Assembly: GCF_003751225.1 (NCBI RefSeq)
Contig: NZ_RJKE01000001.1
Span: forward strand, 1,116,001 to 1,180,000
DNA: 64,000 nucleotides
Reading direction: 5' to 3'
From: Actinocorallia herbida
GTDB lineage: Bacteria > Actinomycetota > Actinomycetes > Streptosporangiales > Streptosporangiaceae
Shown here: positions 1 to 7,548 of the stretch, in pieces
Layout of the letters: every line of letters starts with the position of its first letter
Numbering within the stretch: the stretch's first letter is position 1
Made by a program: the position numbers and the translations under genes
Notes under the pieces: generated by a model
The model's input: only the letters and a program-made list of their open reading frames with translations
Databases searched by the model: none
Told to the model about the DNA's origin: nothing

Positions 1-1063
1 ACTCGACGACCCGGCCCTTGCCCGTGACATGGACGACGTGGTTACCGGTGGCGTCGGAGACGACCGACCAGAGGCCGCCCGTCCCGTCGTCCACGGCGTG
101 GCCGACGACGCCCTTGTAGGTGCCGGTCAGCTTGCTCCAGCTCCGGCCGTTCCAGCGCACCACGCGCCAGCGTTCGGTGGGCCATTCCTCGGTGGTGGTG
201 ACGGCGAGGACGCGGCGGGAGGACTGGGCGAGCGTCTGCGTCGGGATCAGCGTGCCGGAGCAGGAGAAGGACTTGTTCGGCCGCTCCTTCAGGCAGGGCG
301 CGGGATCGATCTTCAGCGGCGCGCCGATCGAGCCGGCCTTCCAGCGGCCGCCGTCGAACCGGTAGACCTTCGGGTTCCCCCAGCCGCCGATGGCCCACAG
401 ATCGCCGGGCGAGACGCCGGAGGCGCCGTACACCTCCCGGTCGGCGCGGCTCTCCCGCCAGGTCCCGCCGTCGTAGAGCCAAAGCCGCTGCCCGAAGAAG
501 CCTGCGGCCTTGCCGGACTTGAAGGGCAGGACGGGTCCGGCCGCGTAGGAGGAGTACTTCGGCAGCACCTTGGAGATCTTCCAGGTCTTGCCGTTCCAGT
601 GCAGGAACGTCGCATAGCCGTAGGAATCGACGCCGCTGTTGAGGCTCACCCAGACGTCGCGGGGCGAAGAGGCCGCAGGGCGCTCCACCGCGCCCTTCGC
701 CTTCTTGGGCAGCGCGGACTTGCGCCAGGTCTTCCCGTCCCAGTGCCAGGCCAGGGGGGTGATGTACCCGCCGTCCGGATACCTGCCGGAGAACCGCCAG
801 AGGTCCTTGTCCCCCGCGGCCAGCAGCGTGGACGAGGACGAGCCCGTGTGCAGCTTCGTCCACCGGTAGCCGGAGGCCTGCTCGATGGCCCGCTCCGGCT
901 CGCCGCCGCTCCCGGCCGCCTGCGCCACCGAGCCCGCGCTCGCCGTCCCCACGAGGAGCACTCCGGCGAGACCCGCCGCCGCAGCCCGGCGGACCCGCCC
1001 GCCCCGACTCTGTCTTCCCACCCGGCAGCTCCCGGACTCGATCGCCAAATGCCGACGGATCAT
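1..1063 (-). CDS. Secreted beta-propeller-like protein, partial (C-terminus beyond the window)
   Basis: The reading frame is open from an ATG at 1063 to the left edge of the window, so the C-terminus is missing. The first residues MIRRHLAIES are followed by an Arg/Gly stretch and a hydrophobic Ala/Leu/Val segment ending near AGSVAQAA, which looks like a Sec signal peptide. The mature part repeats a motif of the form W-x-G-(K/R)-x-W (WDGKTW, WNGKTW, YDGGTW, FDGGRW, WNGRSW), with intervening DLW/DVW turns. That is the pattern of actinobacterial extracellular beta-propeller proteins. A GGAGG lies 11 nt before the start. The role is unknown; binding of a ligand or partner outside the cell is plausible. 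No catalytic residues are evident. The call of a secreted repeat protein is firm, the function is not. Confidence 0.75.
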   Translation of the reverse strand, partial: MIRRHLAIESGSCRVGRQSRGGRVRRAAAAGLAGVLLVGTASAGSVAQAAGSGGEPERAIEQASGYRWTKLHTGSSSSTLLAAGDKDLWRFSGRYPDGGYITPLAWHWDGKTWRKSALPKKAKGAVERPAASSPRDVWVSLNSGVDSYGYATFLHWNGKTWKISKVLPKYSSYAAGPVLPFKSGKAAGFFGQRLWLYDGGTWRESRADREVYGASGVSPGDLWAIGGWGNPKVYRFDGGRWKAGSIGAPLKIDPAPCLKERPNKSFSCSGTLIPTQTLAQSSRRVLAVTTTEEWPTERWRVVRWNGRSWSKLTGTYKGVVGHAVDDGTGGLWSVVSDATGNHVVHVTGKGRVVE

Positions 1064-1136
1064 GCCATGCGCAACCTCCAGGCGATAGACATTCCACGAA
1101 CTTTCCGACTCTTCGGTCGGGCATGGACGCCCAGGG

Positions 1137-1700
1137 CTATACCGGGAAGTCTGAATCGTCCAGGTCGGGGTCGTCGTTGGGGAAGGGCTCGGCGTTGAGG
1201 GCCTCCCGGACGATCCCGTAGGCGAGCCCGGGGGAGTAGCCCTTGCGGGCGAGCATGGAGACGAGGCGGCGGGTGCGTTTGGCGGGGTCGAGGCCCGCGG
1301 TGGAGGGGAGCTTGCGGGCCACCAGGGCGCGGGCGGCGGTTTCCAGGTCCTCGGGCTGGAGGTCGGCGACGGCCTCCTTCACCAGCTCCTCGTCCACGCC
1401 CTTGCGGCGCAGTTCGGCGGACAGGGCGCGCGGTGCCAGGCCCTTGCCCGCGTGACGGGAGCGGACCCACGCCTGGGCGAACGCCTCGTCGTCGATGAGG
1501 CCGACCTCGGTGAACCTGCCCAGGACGCGCTCGGCGACCTCGGCGGGAATCGCCTTGCGCGCCAGCGCCTCGGCCAGCTGCGCCCGTGTCTTCGGCGCCA
1601 GCGTCAACTGCCGCAGGCAGATCTCCCGCGCCGCCGCCTCCGGATTCTTCGGCGGCTCCACCTCGCCGTCCCCCGCCCCGAACCTCCTGCGATAAGCCAC
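1137..1700 (-). CDS. recX: Regulatory protein RecX
   Basis: This 187-residue protein has the three-tandem three-helix-bundle layout of RecX: an ICLRQLTLAPKTRAQLAEAL first repeat, a GLIDDEAFAQAWV second repeat and a KGYSPGLAYGIVREAL third repeat. RecX binds RecA filaments in the cytoplasm and blocks their extension. It starts at GTG (1700), with GGGAGG about 7 nt upstream. In most actinobacteria recX directly follows or overlaps recA. Here it lies downstream of recA on the same strand but 1.1 kb away, so it probably needs its own promoter or long read-through. The N-terminal 20 residues are polar and variable, as usual for the family. Confidence 0.95.
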   Translation of the reverse strand: MAYRRRFGAGDGEVEPPKNPEAAAREICLRQLTLAPKTRAQLAEALARKAIPAEVAERVLGRFTEVGLIDDEAFAQAWVRSRHAGKGLAPRALSAELRRKGVDEELVKEAVADLQPEDLETAARALVARKLPSTAGLDPAKRTRRLVSMLARKGYSPGLAYGIVREALNAEPFPNDDPDLDDSDFPV

Positions 1701-1885
1701 AAGACCACCTCCCTTTCCTCATCCCACGACTTCACAACACAAAGCCCCACACCACGGCCCCACGCCGCGCGACCTCACCCCTCCCGACCCGGCACCCACC
1801 ACACGGGGTCCCGCAACACAGCGGCGCCCAAGGCACTTCATCACGCGAAGTCCCGCCACGAGAAACCCCGCAGGCACAGTGCCCT

Positions 1886-2283
1886 GCAGCACAGGTCCCG
1901 GCGAAGCGGTGCCCTGCAGCGGAGAGCCCGGCAACACAAGCCTTCGGGCGCAGAGCCTGAGATGCGGTGCCCTGCAGCGGTGCCCTGCGACGCAGTGCCC
2001 GGCAACGCGGTGCCCATCGACGGAGGGCCCGGCAACGCAGGCCCGGGGGCGCAGGCCCCTGACACGCAGGGCCCCGAGATGCAGGGCCCCGACACGCAAG
2101 CCCCGAGATGCAGGGCCCGGGAGCGCAGGGCCCGGGGGTGCAGGGCCTCGAGACGTGGAGCCCCGGGTGTAGAGGTTCGAGCGCGGAGCGTGTGAGCGCG
2201 GAGCTTTGAGGCACGGAGGCACGCAACGCAGAGGCTCGTGGGCGCGGAGCCTTGTGGCGTGGTGGCCGCTTGCGCAGAGCGCT
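1886..2283. repeat. 15-bp minisatellite, 27 degenerate tandem units
   Basis: The block parses into 27 consecutive units with consensus close to GNNRCGCAGNGCCCN. Twenty-two units are 15 bp, three are 14 bp and two are 13 bp, which sums to exactly 398 bp. Less regular units extend upstream to about 1870. The best-conserved part is around 2060-2130, where units such as GAGATGCAGGGCCCC and GACACGCAGGGCCCC follow each other. Non-triplet units mean the array is not maintained as coding sequence. It is an intergenic VNTR-like locus between recA and recX. Confidence 0.8.
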
Positions 2284-2768
2284 GCGAGTGGCGCGGGCCC
2301 CATGGGACATGGGTCCGTGCGCGTGGTCTCGGCTCGGGCTCCCTCGGGGTGCGGTGCCTGGGCCGGTGGCTGCCTGCCGGGTGGGGCCGGCGTGCGCGGG
2401 TCCGGGAAGGGCCGCGGACGGCGGCCTGTTCGTGGGCACGGTCCTCGAGGGCGGCGCGGGCCTCTCCGTCACGGTGCGGGTGGCGCGAAGGGTCGGCCAG
2501 GTGCGGTTCTCGAGGCTGCGCGGGGTTCTCCGAAGTGTCGTGGGCGGTTCGGCGGTGGCCGTCGTCGGGTCTCGCTCCCGGTGGCGGCTTTGGTGCCGGG
2601 CCGAAAGGAGGCACGTTCGCGGGCGGGGCCCGGTGGTGCCATCGGGCGCGTGTCCCGGTCGGCGGCCCGTGTCCTTCGCCCTTCGTCCGCCGCCGGTGAC
2701 GCCCCTCGTGGGCCTCGTCGCCGTCGGGTTCCCGGCGAGGAGCCGTCGGGCGGCCCTCCGGGTGCTGG

Positions 2769-2793
2769 GGGCCGCCCCCGGAAGGGGCGGCCC
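2769..2793 (-). terminator. Hairpin downstream of recA
   Basis: A perfect 10-bp GC-only stem (2769-2778 with 2784-2793) closes a 5-nt loop, beginning 28 nt after the recA stop codon. There is no clear T-run on the minus strand. The hairpin is therefore terminator-like in the actinobacterial style rather than a classical intrinsic terminator. It would separate recA transcription from recX. Confidence 0.55.
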
Positions 2794-2820
2794 TGACACG
2801 ACGGAGGCGTCCCGACGGGA

Positions 2821-3942
2821 TCAGTCGCCGGGCTTGGGGGCCGAGGCGGTGCGGGTGCGGCGGGCGGCCGGGGCGGCGGGGGCCTCGGCCGGCGCCGGGA
2901 CGGCCGGGGCGGCGGCGCCTTCGGCGGCGGCCGGGGCGTCGACCCGCGGACCCACGCCGAGCTTCTCCTTGATCTTCTTCTCGATCTCGTCGGAGGTCTC
3001 GGGGTGGGCCTTGAGGTAGTTGCGGGCGTTCTCCTTGCCCTGGCCGAGCTGATCGCCCTCGTAGGTGTACCAGGCGCCGGACTTGCGGACGAAGCCGTGC
3101 TCGACGCCGAGGTCGATGAGGCCGCCCTCGCGGCTGATGCCGTGGCCGTACAGCAGGTCGAAGTCGGCGACCTTGAACGGCGGGGCCACCTTGTTCTTGA
3201 CGACCTTCACGCGCACCCGGTTGCCGACGGCCTCGGTGCCGTCCTTGAGGGTCTCGATGCGGCGCACGTCGAGCCGGACCGAGGCGTAGAACTTCAGCGC
3301 CCGGCCGCCGGAGGTGGTCTCCGGGGAGCCGAACATGACGCCGACCTTCTCGCGCAGCTGGTTGATGAAGATCGCGGTGGTCTTCGTCTGGTTGATGGCG
3401 CCGGTGAGCTTGCGCAGCGCCTGCGACATCAGCCGGGCCTGGAGGCCGACGTGGCTGTCGCCCATGTCGCCCTCGATCTCGGCGCGGGGCACCAGGGCGG
3501 CGACGGAGTCGATGACGACCAGCTCGACCGCGCCGGAGCGGATCAGCATGTCGACGATCTCCAGCGCCTGCTCGCCGGTGTCGGGCTGGGAGACCAGCAG
3601 GGACTTGGTGTCCACACCGAGCTTCTCGGCGTAGTCGGGGTCCAGGGCGTGCTCGGCGTCGACGAAGGCGGCGATGCCGCCGGCCCTCTGCACGCTGGCG
3701 ACGGCGTGCAGGGCGACGGTGGTCTTACCGGAGGACTCCGGCCCGTAGATCTCCACGACGCGGCCGCGCGGCAGGCCGCCGATGCCCAGCGCGATGTCCA
3801 GCGAGATCGACCCGGTGGGGATGATCTCCATGGGGGCGCGCACCTCGTCGCCGAGACGCATGATCGAGCCCTTGCCGAACTGCCGTTCGATCTGGGCGAG
3901 CGCTGTCTCCAGCGCCTTTTCGCGGTCGTTGCCTACTGCCAT
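2821..3942 (-). CDS. recA: Recombinase RecA
   Basis: This is a 373-residue RecA: the DNA-dependent ATPase that forms filaments on single-stranded DNA, drives homologous recombination and activates LexA self-cleavage. The N-terminus [17 protein letters not shown] is canonical and the Walker A GPESSGKT lies at residues 67-74. The core is followed by an Ala/Pro-rich tail ending in SAPKPGD. The ATG at 3942 is chosen because it gives the family N-terminus. An in-frame ATG at 3978 (MTKKQPTRQ) lies only about 4 nt from the predicted transcription start. Upstream are a PafBC-type promoter (3989-4011), a LexA box (4041-4056) and a DnaA box (4072-4080). DNA-damage induction by two routes is therefore likely. 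Confidence 0.98.
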   Translation of the reverse strand: MAVGNDREKALETALAQIERQFGKGSIMRLGDEVRAPMEIIPTGSISLDIALGIGGLPRGRVVEIYGPESSGKTTVALHAVASVQRAGGIAAFVDAEHALDPDYAEKLGVDTKSLLVSQPDTGEQALEIVDMLIRSGAVELVVIDSVAALVPRAEIEGDMGDSHVGLQARLMSQALRKLTGAINQTKTTAIFINQLREKVGVMFGSPETTSGGRALKFYASVRLDVRRIETLKDGTEAVGNRVRVKVVKNKVAPPFKVADFDLLYGHGISREGGLIDLGVEHGFVRKSGAWYTYEGDQLGQGKENARNYLKAHPETSDEIEKKIKEKLGVGPRVDAPAAAEGAAAPAVPAPAEAPAAPAARRTRTASAPKPGD

Positions 3943-3988
3943 CGTGTGCCCCTGTCGGGTCGGTTGCTTCTTCGTCATGTCAGGACCG

Positions 3989-4011
3989 ACGCTACGAGAG
4001 CCCACTGACAG
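3989..4011 (-). promoter_or_regulatory. RecA-NDp (PafBC-type) promoter of recA
   Basis: On the minus strand CTGTCAGTG (4011-4003) is followed by exactly 8 nt and TAGCGT (3994-3989). This matches the LexA-independent DNA-damage promoter of mycobacteria, usually written TTGTCRGTG-N8-TAgnnT, with one mismatch at the first base. It lies 47 nt upstream of the recA start. Confidence 0.75.
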
Positions 4012-4040
4012 AATCGGGGACCCCGTGCGCCGCAACTGTA

Positions 4041-4056
4041 CCGAACATAAATTCGA
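4041..4056. promoter_or_regulatory. LexA (SOS) box upstream of recA
   Basis: The sequence CCGAACATAAATTCGA fits the actinobacterial/Bacillus SOS box CGAAC-N4-GTTCG with a single mismatch (ATTCG in the second arm). It sits about 30 bp upstream of the PafBC-type promoter, where it could serve a second, LexA-repressed promoter. Confidence 0.7.
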
Positions 4057-4071
4057 TCAGCGCGCATAGCC

Positions 4072-4080
4072 TGTGGATAA
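4072..4080 (-). promoter_or_regulatory. Perfect DnaA box near the recA promoter
   Basis: TGTGGATAA here is the reverse complement of TTATCCACA, the consensus DnaA box. Such an AT-rich 9-mer is rare in DNA of this composition. The same word occurs once more, at 33866-33874. A regulatory role of DnaA at recA is inference. Confidence 0.4.
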
Positions 4081-4200
4081 CTCCGGGAAACCCGCGGGGC
4101 GGCCGGTCCTGGCGAGCCGTTAGCGGCTAATCCGGCTGCGCGCGGGGCGCGTCGCGACGTACGCTGGCGGCGCAGCAGACGATCACTCATGGGGCCCACA

Positions 4201-5064
4201 ATGACCCTGACCATCCTCTTCTGCGCCGATCCGCTCCGGCCGCGGCGCGTTGACGAGCACTTCCACCACGAAGCCGAGACCCTCCGTGCCTCCGGCGGCG
4301 CTCCGGTGCTCCTCGATCTGGAGGCGCTGCGCCGCGGCGAGGTCACCGAGGCGGTCCGCAGGGTGCCGCGCGGCATCGGGGCGCTGTGGTACCGCGGCTG
4401 GATGCTGACCGCGGCCGAGTACCACGCGCTGGCCAAGGCGCTGGCTGCGCGCGGCGCGCCGCTGATGACCCCTCCCGACGGCTACCAGCGCGCGCACGAG
4501 CTGCCCGGCTGGTACGCCACGTTCGCGGGGCTGACCCCGGCGAGCGTGTGGCTTCCGCTCCTGCCGCGCGAGACGCCCGCGCGGGCCCCGCTCGCCGCGG
4601 CGGCCGGACGGCTGCCGCAGGGACCCCTGGTGGTCAAGGACTACGTGAAGTCGCGCAAGCACGAGTGGGCCGAGGCGTGCTTCGTGCCCGACTCCGCCGA
4701 CACCGACGCGCTGGTCCGCGTCGTGCACCGGATGGTGGAGCTCCAGGACGACTCCCTGAGCGGCGGTGTCGTCCTGCGCGCCTACGAGGACTACGCGACG
4801 GGCGAAGCGCGGGTGTGGTGGGTGGACGGCGACCCGGTGCTGGTCGGGCCGCATCCCGACAGCCCCGGCGCCGACGCCTTCCCCGACCTCGACCTGGTGC
4901 GGCCCGCCGTGCGCGCGCTGGGCTGCCGGTTCGTCACGACCGACCTCGCGCGCCGGGCCGACGGCGTCTGGCGGGTCGTGGAGGTCGGCGACGGCCAGGT
5001 GAGCGGCCTGCACCGGGGCGCCGATGTGGGCGATCTGTACTTCCACCTGCCCGATCCCGGGTGA
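4201..5064 (+). CDS. ATP-grasp protein of the R2K clade (DUF4343-like)
   Basis: This 287-residue protein starts MTLTILFCADPL; an in-frame ATG at 4189 is an alternative start. The C-terminal half carries the ATP-grasp pattern: LVVKDYVKSRKHEW (nucleotide-binding lysines), RVWWVDGDPVLVGPH, and the metal/ATP-binding end VVEVGDGQVSGL. This resembles DUF4343 proteins of the R2K ATP-grasp clade. That clade is predicted to ligate amino acids or peptides to an unknown carboxylate, perhaps on a protein. It is the first gene of a plus-strand group with a small lipoprotein, a second unrelated ATP-grasp enzyme and DUF350. The substrate is unknown. Family assignment is by motif memory, not by a search. Confidence 0.75.
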   Translation: MTLTILFCADPLRPRRVDEHFHHEAETLRASGGAPVLLDLEALRRGEVTEAVRRVPRGIGALWYRGWMLTAAEYHALAKALAARGAPLMTPPDGYQRAHELPGWYATFAGLTPASVWLPLLPRETPARAPLAAAAGRLPQGPLVVKDYVKSRKHEWAEACFVPDSADTDALVRVVHRMVELQDDSLSGGVVLRAYEDYATGEARVWWVDGDPVLVGPHPDSPGADAFPDLDLVRPAVRALGCRFVTTDLARRADGVWRVVEVGDGQVSGLHRGADVGDLYFHLPDPG

Positions 5065-5120
5065 ATCACGCGAAATCCGACACCCGCCCGAGTGGGGCAG
5101 GCGTGACCTTCCTCGGGAAA

Positions 5121-5160
5121 CCGAATGTTCGCCCATCGCGTCCTAACACCGAACATACGG
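5121..5160. promoter_or_regulatory. Inverted repeat upstream of the small lipoprotein gene
   Basis: CCGAATGTTCG (5121-5131) and CGAACATACGG (5150-5160) are reverse complements with one mismatch, separated by 18 nt. The pair lies about 50 bp upstream of the lipoprotein start. It may be an operator with two half sites or a hairpin. The CGAACATA core resembles the left arm of the recA LexA box but is not a full SOS box. Confidence 0.35.
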
Positions 5161-5209
5161 AAGCCCCTAGACTTCCCCAGCACCGCATTTTCATGGAGGG
5201 ACCCCCCAC

Positions 5210-5536
5210 ATGCCGCAGCGCCGCATGAGCTCCCGGGCCGTCAAGGTCGGTCTACTCGGCACCCTGTCGATGTCGCTGACCGCCTGCGGCGGCTCGCACA
5301 CCGCCACCTGTGTCGAGAACAGGCTGCTCCCGGGAGGGGGCTACCGGGCGGTGAGCGACTCCTACTGCTCCGGCTCCTCGTCGTCGAACTACCGCTGGTA
5401 CTACGGGGGCAACTCCTCCTCCAGCGGCATCATCACGGGCGGCAGCTCGCTCAAGCCCAAGAAGGGCAGCATCAAGACCAAGGGCGGCACTACGCTTCGG
5501 GGCGGCTTCGGCTGGTCCGGCGGCGGCGGAAGCTGA
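5210..5536 (+). CDS. Small Ser/Gly/Lys-rich lipoprotein, YgiB/YjfM (DUF1190)-like
   Basis: This 108-residue precursor has a positively charged start, a hydrophobic stretch and the lipobox LTAC near residue 26, so the mature lipoprotein has about 82 residues. The mature part has two cysteines and a Tyr/Ser-rich segment (NYRWYYGGN). It ends in KPKKGSIKTKGG followed by TTLRGGFG and a Gly-rich tail. The RGGFG element recalls the C-terminus of E. coli YgiB/YjfM, whose genes also neighbour a glutathionylspermidine-synthase-like ATP-grasp gene. The next gene begins 3 nt after this stop codon, so the two are probably translated together. It may be the substrate modified by the neighbouring ligases; that is inference. 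A GGAGG lies upstream of the ATG. Confidence 0.7.
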   Translation: MPQRRMSSRAVKVGLLGTLSMSLTACGGSHTATCVENRLLPGGGYRAVSDSYCSGSSSSNYRWYYGGNSSSSGIITGGSSLKPKKGSIKTKGGTTLRGGFGWSGGGGS

Positions 5537-5539
5537 CCG

Positions 5540-6676
5540 TTGCGCAGAGAGCGCTCCCGGCCGCGTGAAGGCTGGGCCGAGACCATCGAATCCCAGGGGC
5601 TCTCCTACCACCGCACCGCGCATCCCGAGAACCTCACCCGGCCGTACTGGGACGAGTCCGTCCACTACGTGCTGGAGATGGGCGAAGTGCTCTCCTTGGA
5701 GGAGGACGTCGAGACCCTCCACCGGATGTGCCTGGAGGCCGCCGAGCACGTCGTGAAGACGGGCCGGTACGAGCTGCTGGGGATCGACGAGAGGTTCGCG
5801 CCGGCCATCGAGGCGTCCTGGCGGCGCGGAGACCCGCACCTGTACGGCAGGTTCGACCTGCGCCATGACGGCACGGGCCCGGCCAAGCTCCTGGAGTACA
5901 ACGCCGACACCCCCACCTCCCTGGTGGAGTCCTCGATCATCCAGTGGTTCTGGAAGGAGGACGTCTTCCCCGCCGACGACCAGTGGAACTCCCTGCACGA
6001 GCGCCTGATCGACCGCTGGCGGGAGATGCCCCTGCGGTCCGGTCCCGTGCACTTCGCGTGGACGGAGCTGGACGAGTCGGGCGAGGAGCTGATGACCATC
6101 GCCTACCTCCAGGAGACCGCCGCGCAGGCGGGCCGCCAAGGCGTCCCGCTGGCCATGCAGGACATCGGCTGGGACGGCGAGTACTACCGCGACCTGGCCG
6201 ACGCGGAGATCAGGACCTTCTGCAAGCTCTACCCGTGGGAGTGGATCGTCGCTGAGCCGTTCGGCGCGCACGTCGACGAGGCCGACTGGGTCGAGCCGAT
6301 GTGGAAGATGCTCCTGTCCAACAAGGGGATCCTCGCCCTGCTCTGGGAGCTGTTCCCCGGCCACCCCAATCTGCTGCCCGCCTACCTGGACGGCCCCCGC
6401 GACCTCGCTTCGCACATCCGCAAGCCGCTCCTGGGACGGGAGGGCGCCAGCATGACCGTGACGTCGCCCTCCTATCGGACGGAGACGGGCGGGAGCTACG
6501 GCGCGGAAGGGTTCGTCTTCCAGGAGTTCGTCCCGCTCCCCGACTTCGACGGGCAGCACCCCGTCCTGGGCGCGTGGATGGTCGCCGACGAGGCGGCGGG
6601 CCTGGGCATCCGGGAGACCTCCGGGCTCATCACCGACGACACCTCGTCCTTCATCCCGCACCGCATCCCTCTGTGA
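5540..6676 (+). CDS. Glutathionylspermidine synthase-like ATP-grasp ligase (YgiC/YjfC type)
   Basis: This 378-residue protein corresponds to the synthetase half of GspS only; there is no N-terminal amidase domain. ATP-grasp features include FDLRHDG, the acidic LLEYNADTPTSLVE element, the lysine-containing LLSNKG, PLLGREGAS, and FVFQEFVPLPDF. Stand-alone proteins of this type (YgiC, YjfC) are thought to form amide bonds on an unknown substrate; glutathionylspermidine itself is not expected in actinobacteria. The start is TTG at 5540, 3 nt after the stop of the lipoprotein gene. The lipoprotein and ligase are therefore tightly coupled, as in the ygiB-ygiC pair. A DUF350 gene follows 63 nt later. 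Confidence 0.88.
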   Translation: MRRERSRPREGWAETIESQGLSYHRTAHPENLTRPYWDESVHYVLEMGEVLSLEEDVETLHRMCLEAAEHVVKTGRYELLGIDERFAPAIEASWRRGDPHLYGRFDLRHDGTGPAKLLEYNADTPTSLVESSIIQWFWKEDVFPADDQWNSLHERLIDRWREMPLRSGPVHFAWTELDESGEELMTIAYLQETAAQAGRQGVPLAMQDIGWDGEYYRDLADAEIRTFCKLYPWEWIVAEPFGAHVDEADWVEPMWKMLLSNKGILALLWELFPGHPNLLPAYLDGPRDLASHIRKPLLGREGASMTVTSPSYRTETGGSYGAEGFVFQEFVPLPDFDGQHPVLGAWMVADEAAGLGIRETSGLITDDTSSFIPHRIPL

Positions 6677-6739
6677 CCCCGCTCGCACGCCTTCCCTAGC
6701 CCCCCGTAGAACCCCGCATCCCCGTAAGGAACCCACACC

Positions 6740-7183
6740 ATGTCCCTCGACAGCGCCTTCGCCGAGATCCTGGGCGAGAACGTCCTGGCGATCCTCGCCT
6801 ACGCCGCCCTGGGCCTCGTCCTGTTCGTGGTCGGCTTCTACGTCGTCGACCTCGCGACCCCCGGCCGGCTCGTCTCGGTCATCCGCCACGACCGCAACCC
6901 CAATGCGACGCTGCTGGCCGCGGCGGGCATGGTGGCGGTCGGCGTCATCGTGTCGGCGTCGATCTTCGCCACCGACGCGGTGCTGCTGGAGGGCCTGATC
7001 GCGACCGCCGTCTACGGCATCGTCGGGATCATCGGCCAGGTAGTCGCGATGCTCGTCTTCGACCTGCTCATCGGGTTGAAGATCAAGGAGCTGTGCCACG
7101 AGACCACCCTCCAGCCGGGCACCTGGCTGCTGGCGGTCACCCACGTGATGATCGGCCTGGTCACCGCGCTCGCGGTGATCTGA
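6740..7183 (+). CDS. DUF350 family membrane protein (YjfL-like)
   Basis: This 147-residue protein has four predicted membrane segments (about residues 15-35, 50-75, 80-105 and 120-145), typical of DUF350/UPF0719. A segment containing ALGLVLFVVGFYVVDL begins the domain. DUF350 genes recur beside GspS-like ATP-grasp genes and YgiB/YjfM lipoproteins, as in the E. coli yjf region, which supports one functional unit here. Its activity is unknown. GTAAGGAA precedes the ATG. A DUF3046 gene converges on it 39 bp downstream. Confidence 0.85.
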   Translation: MSLDSAFAEILGENVLAILAYAALGLVLFVVGFYVVDLATPGRLVSVIRHDRNPNATLLAAAGMVAVGVIVSASIFATDAVLLEGLIATAVYGIVGIIGQVVAMLVFDLLIGLKIKELCHETTLQPGTWLLAVTHVMIGLVTALAVI

Positions 7184-7222
7184 CCCGGTTCGCCCCCACC
7201 CGAGCCGCGACGGACGGGCCCG

Positions 7223-7417
7223 CTACCGAAGCCGGTCGGGGACGTCGAAGGCGGCGCAGACGGCCCACCAGACCGTCCGCACGTCGGTGCCTTCGGCGAC
7301 CGCCTGCTGGGCGGTGCGCCCGCCCAGTTCGGCGAGCACATAGTCCTTGGCGACGCTCTGCGCGTACGCCTCGCCGAACTGGCGGTTCATCTTCTCCCAG
7401 AACGCGGTCAGCCTCAC
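7223..7417 (-). CDS. DUF3046 family protein
   Basis: This 64-residue protein starts at GTG (7417): VRLTAFWEKMNRQFG, then DYVLAELGGRT and WWAVCAAFDVP, which is the whole DUF3046 signature. The family is small, cytoplasmic and restricted to actinobacteria, where it is commonly found near recA and recX. Its function is unknown. A longer in-frame extension upstream would run into the big inverted repeat and is not part of the family. Confidence 0.88.
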   Translation of the reverse strand: MRLTAFWEKMNRQFGEAYAQSVAKDYVLAELGGRTAQQAVAEGTDVRTVWWAVCAAFDVPDRLR

Positions 7418-7478
7418 CGGGCCAGTCTGCCAGCCGCTCGGAGTCGCCTGGACCGCGTCCGCCGACGGACCTGGCGGT

Positions 7479-7528
7479 GGACGGTCTTCCGCCCTCCGGT
7501 ACACCTACCGGAGGGCGGAAGACCGTCC
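7479..7528. terminator. Perfect 22-bp inverted repeat with 6-nt loop
   Basis: Positions 7479-7500 and 7507-7528 are exact reverse complements around the loop ACACCT. The element lies 21 bp downstream of the S9 peptidase stop, on the same strand, and upstream of the DUF3046 gene. A transcription terminator for the peptidase gene is the simplest reading. A stem this long and perfect is unusual compared with the other hairpins in the window. Confidence 0.7.
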
Positions 7529-7548
7529 GGGGCCGTCAGGAGCCGGCC

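Larger units (their letters stand above)
1701..2820. other. Long recX-recA spacer without a convincing gene
   Basis: These 1.1 kb separate recA from recX. Every frame is long and open because the DNA is extremely GC-rich. None shows a protein family, a convincing ribosome binding site or normal codon usage. The part next to recX (about 1720-1860) is rich in C and A on the plus strand. The centre holds a 15-bp repeat array (1886-2283), and the recA end holds a terminator-like hairpin. Repeat units of 13 and 14 bp break every reading frame, which argues against a hidden repeat protein. Confidence 0.6.

Noticed and set aside
1841-2614. Minus-strand frame with five-residue periodicity resembling a pentapeptide-repeat protein
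   Set aside because: The periodicity is the trivial translation of the 15-bp DNA repeat; units of 13 and 14 bp break the frame, no ribosome binding site is present and the residues are not the A(D/N)LXX pattern.
5121-5160. SOS box reading for the CGAACATA arms
   Set aside because: Neither arm has a partner GTTCG at the 4-nt spacing needed for a LexA box; kept only as an unassigned inverted repeat.
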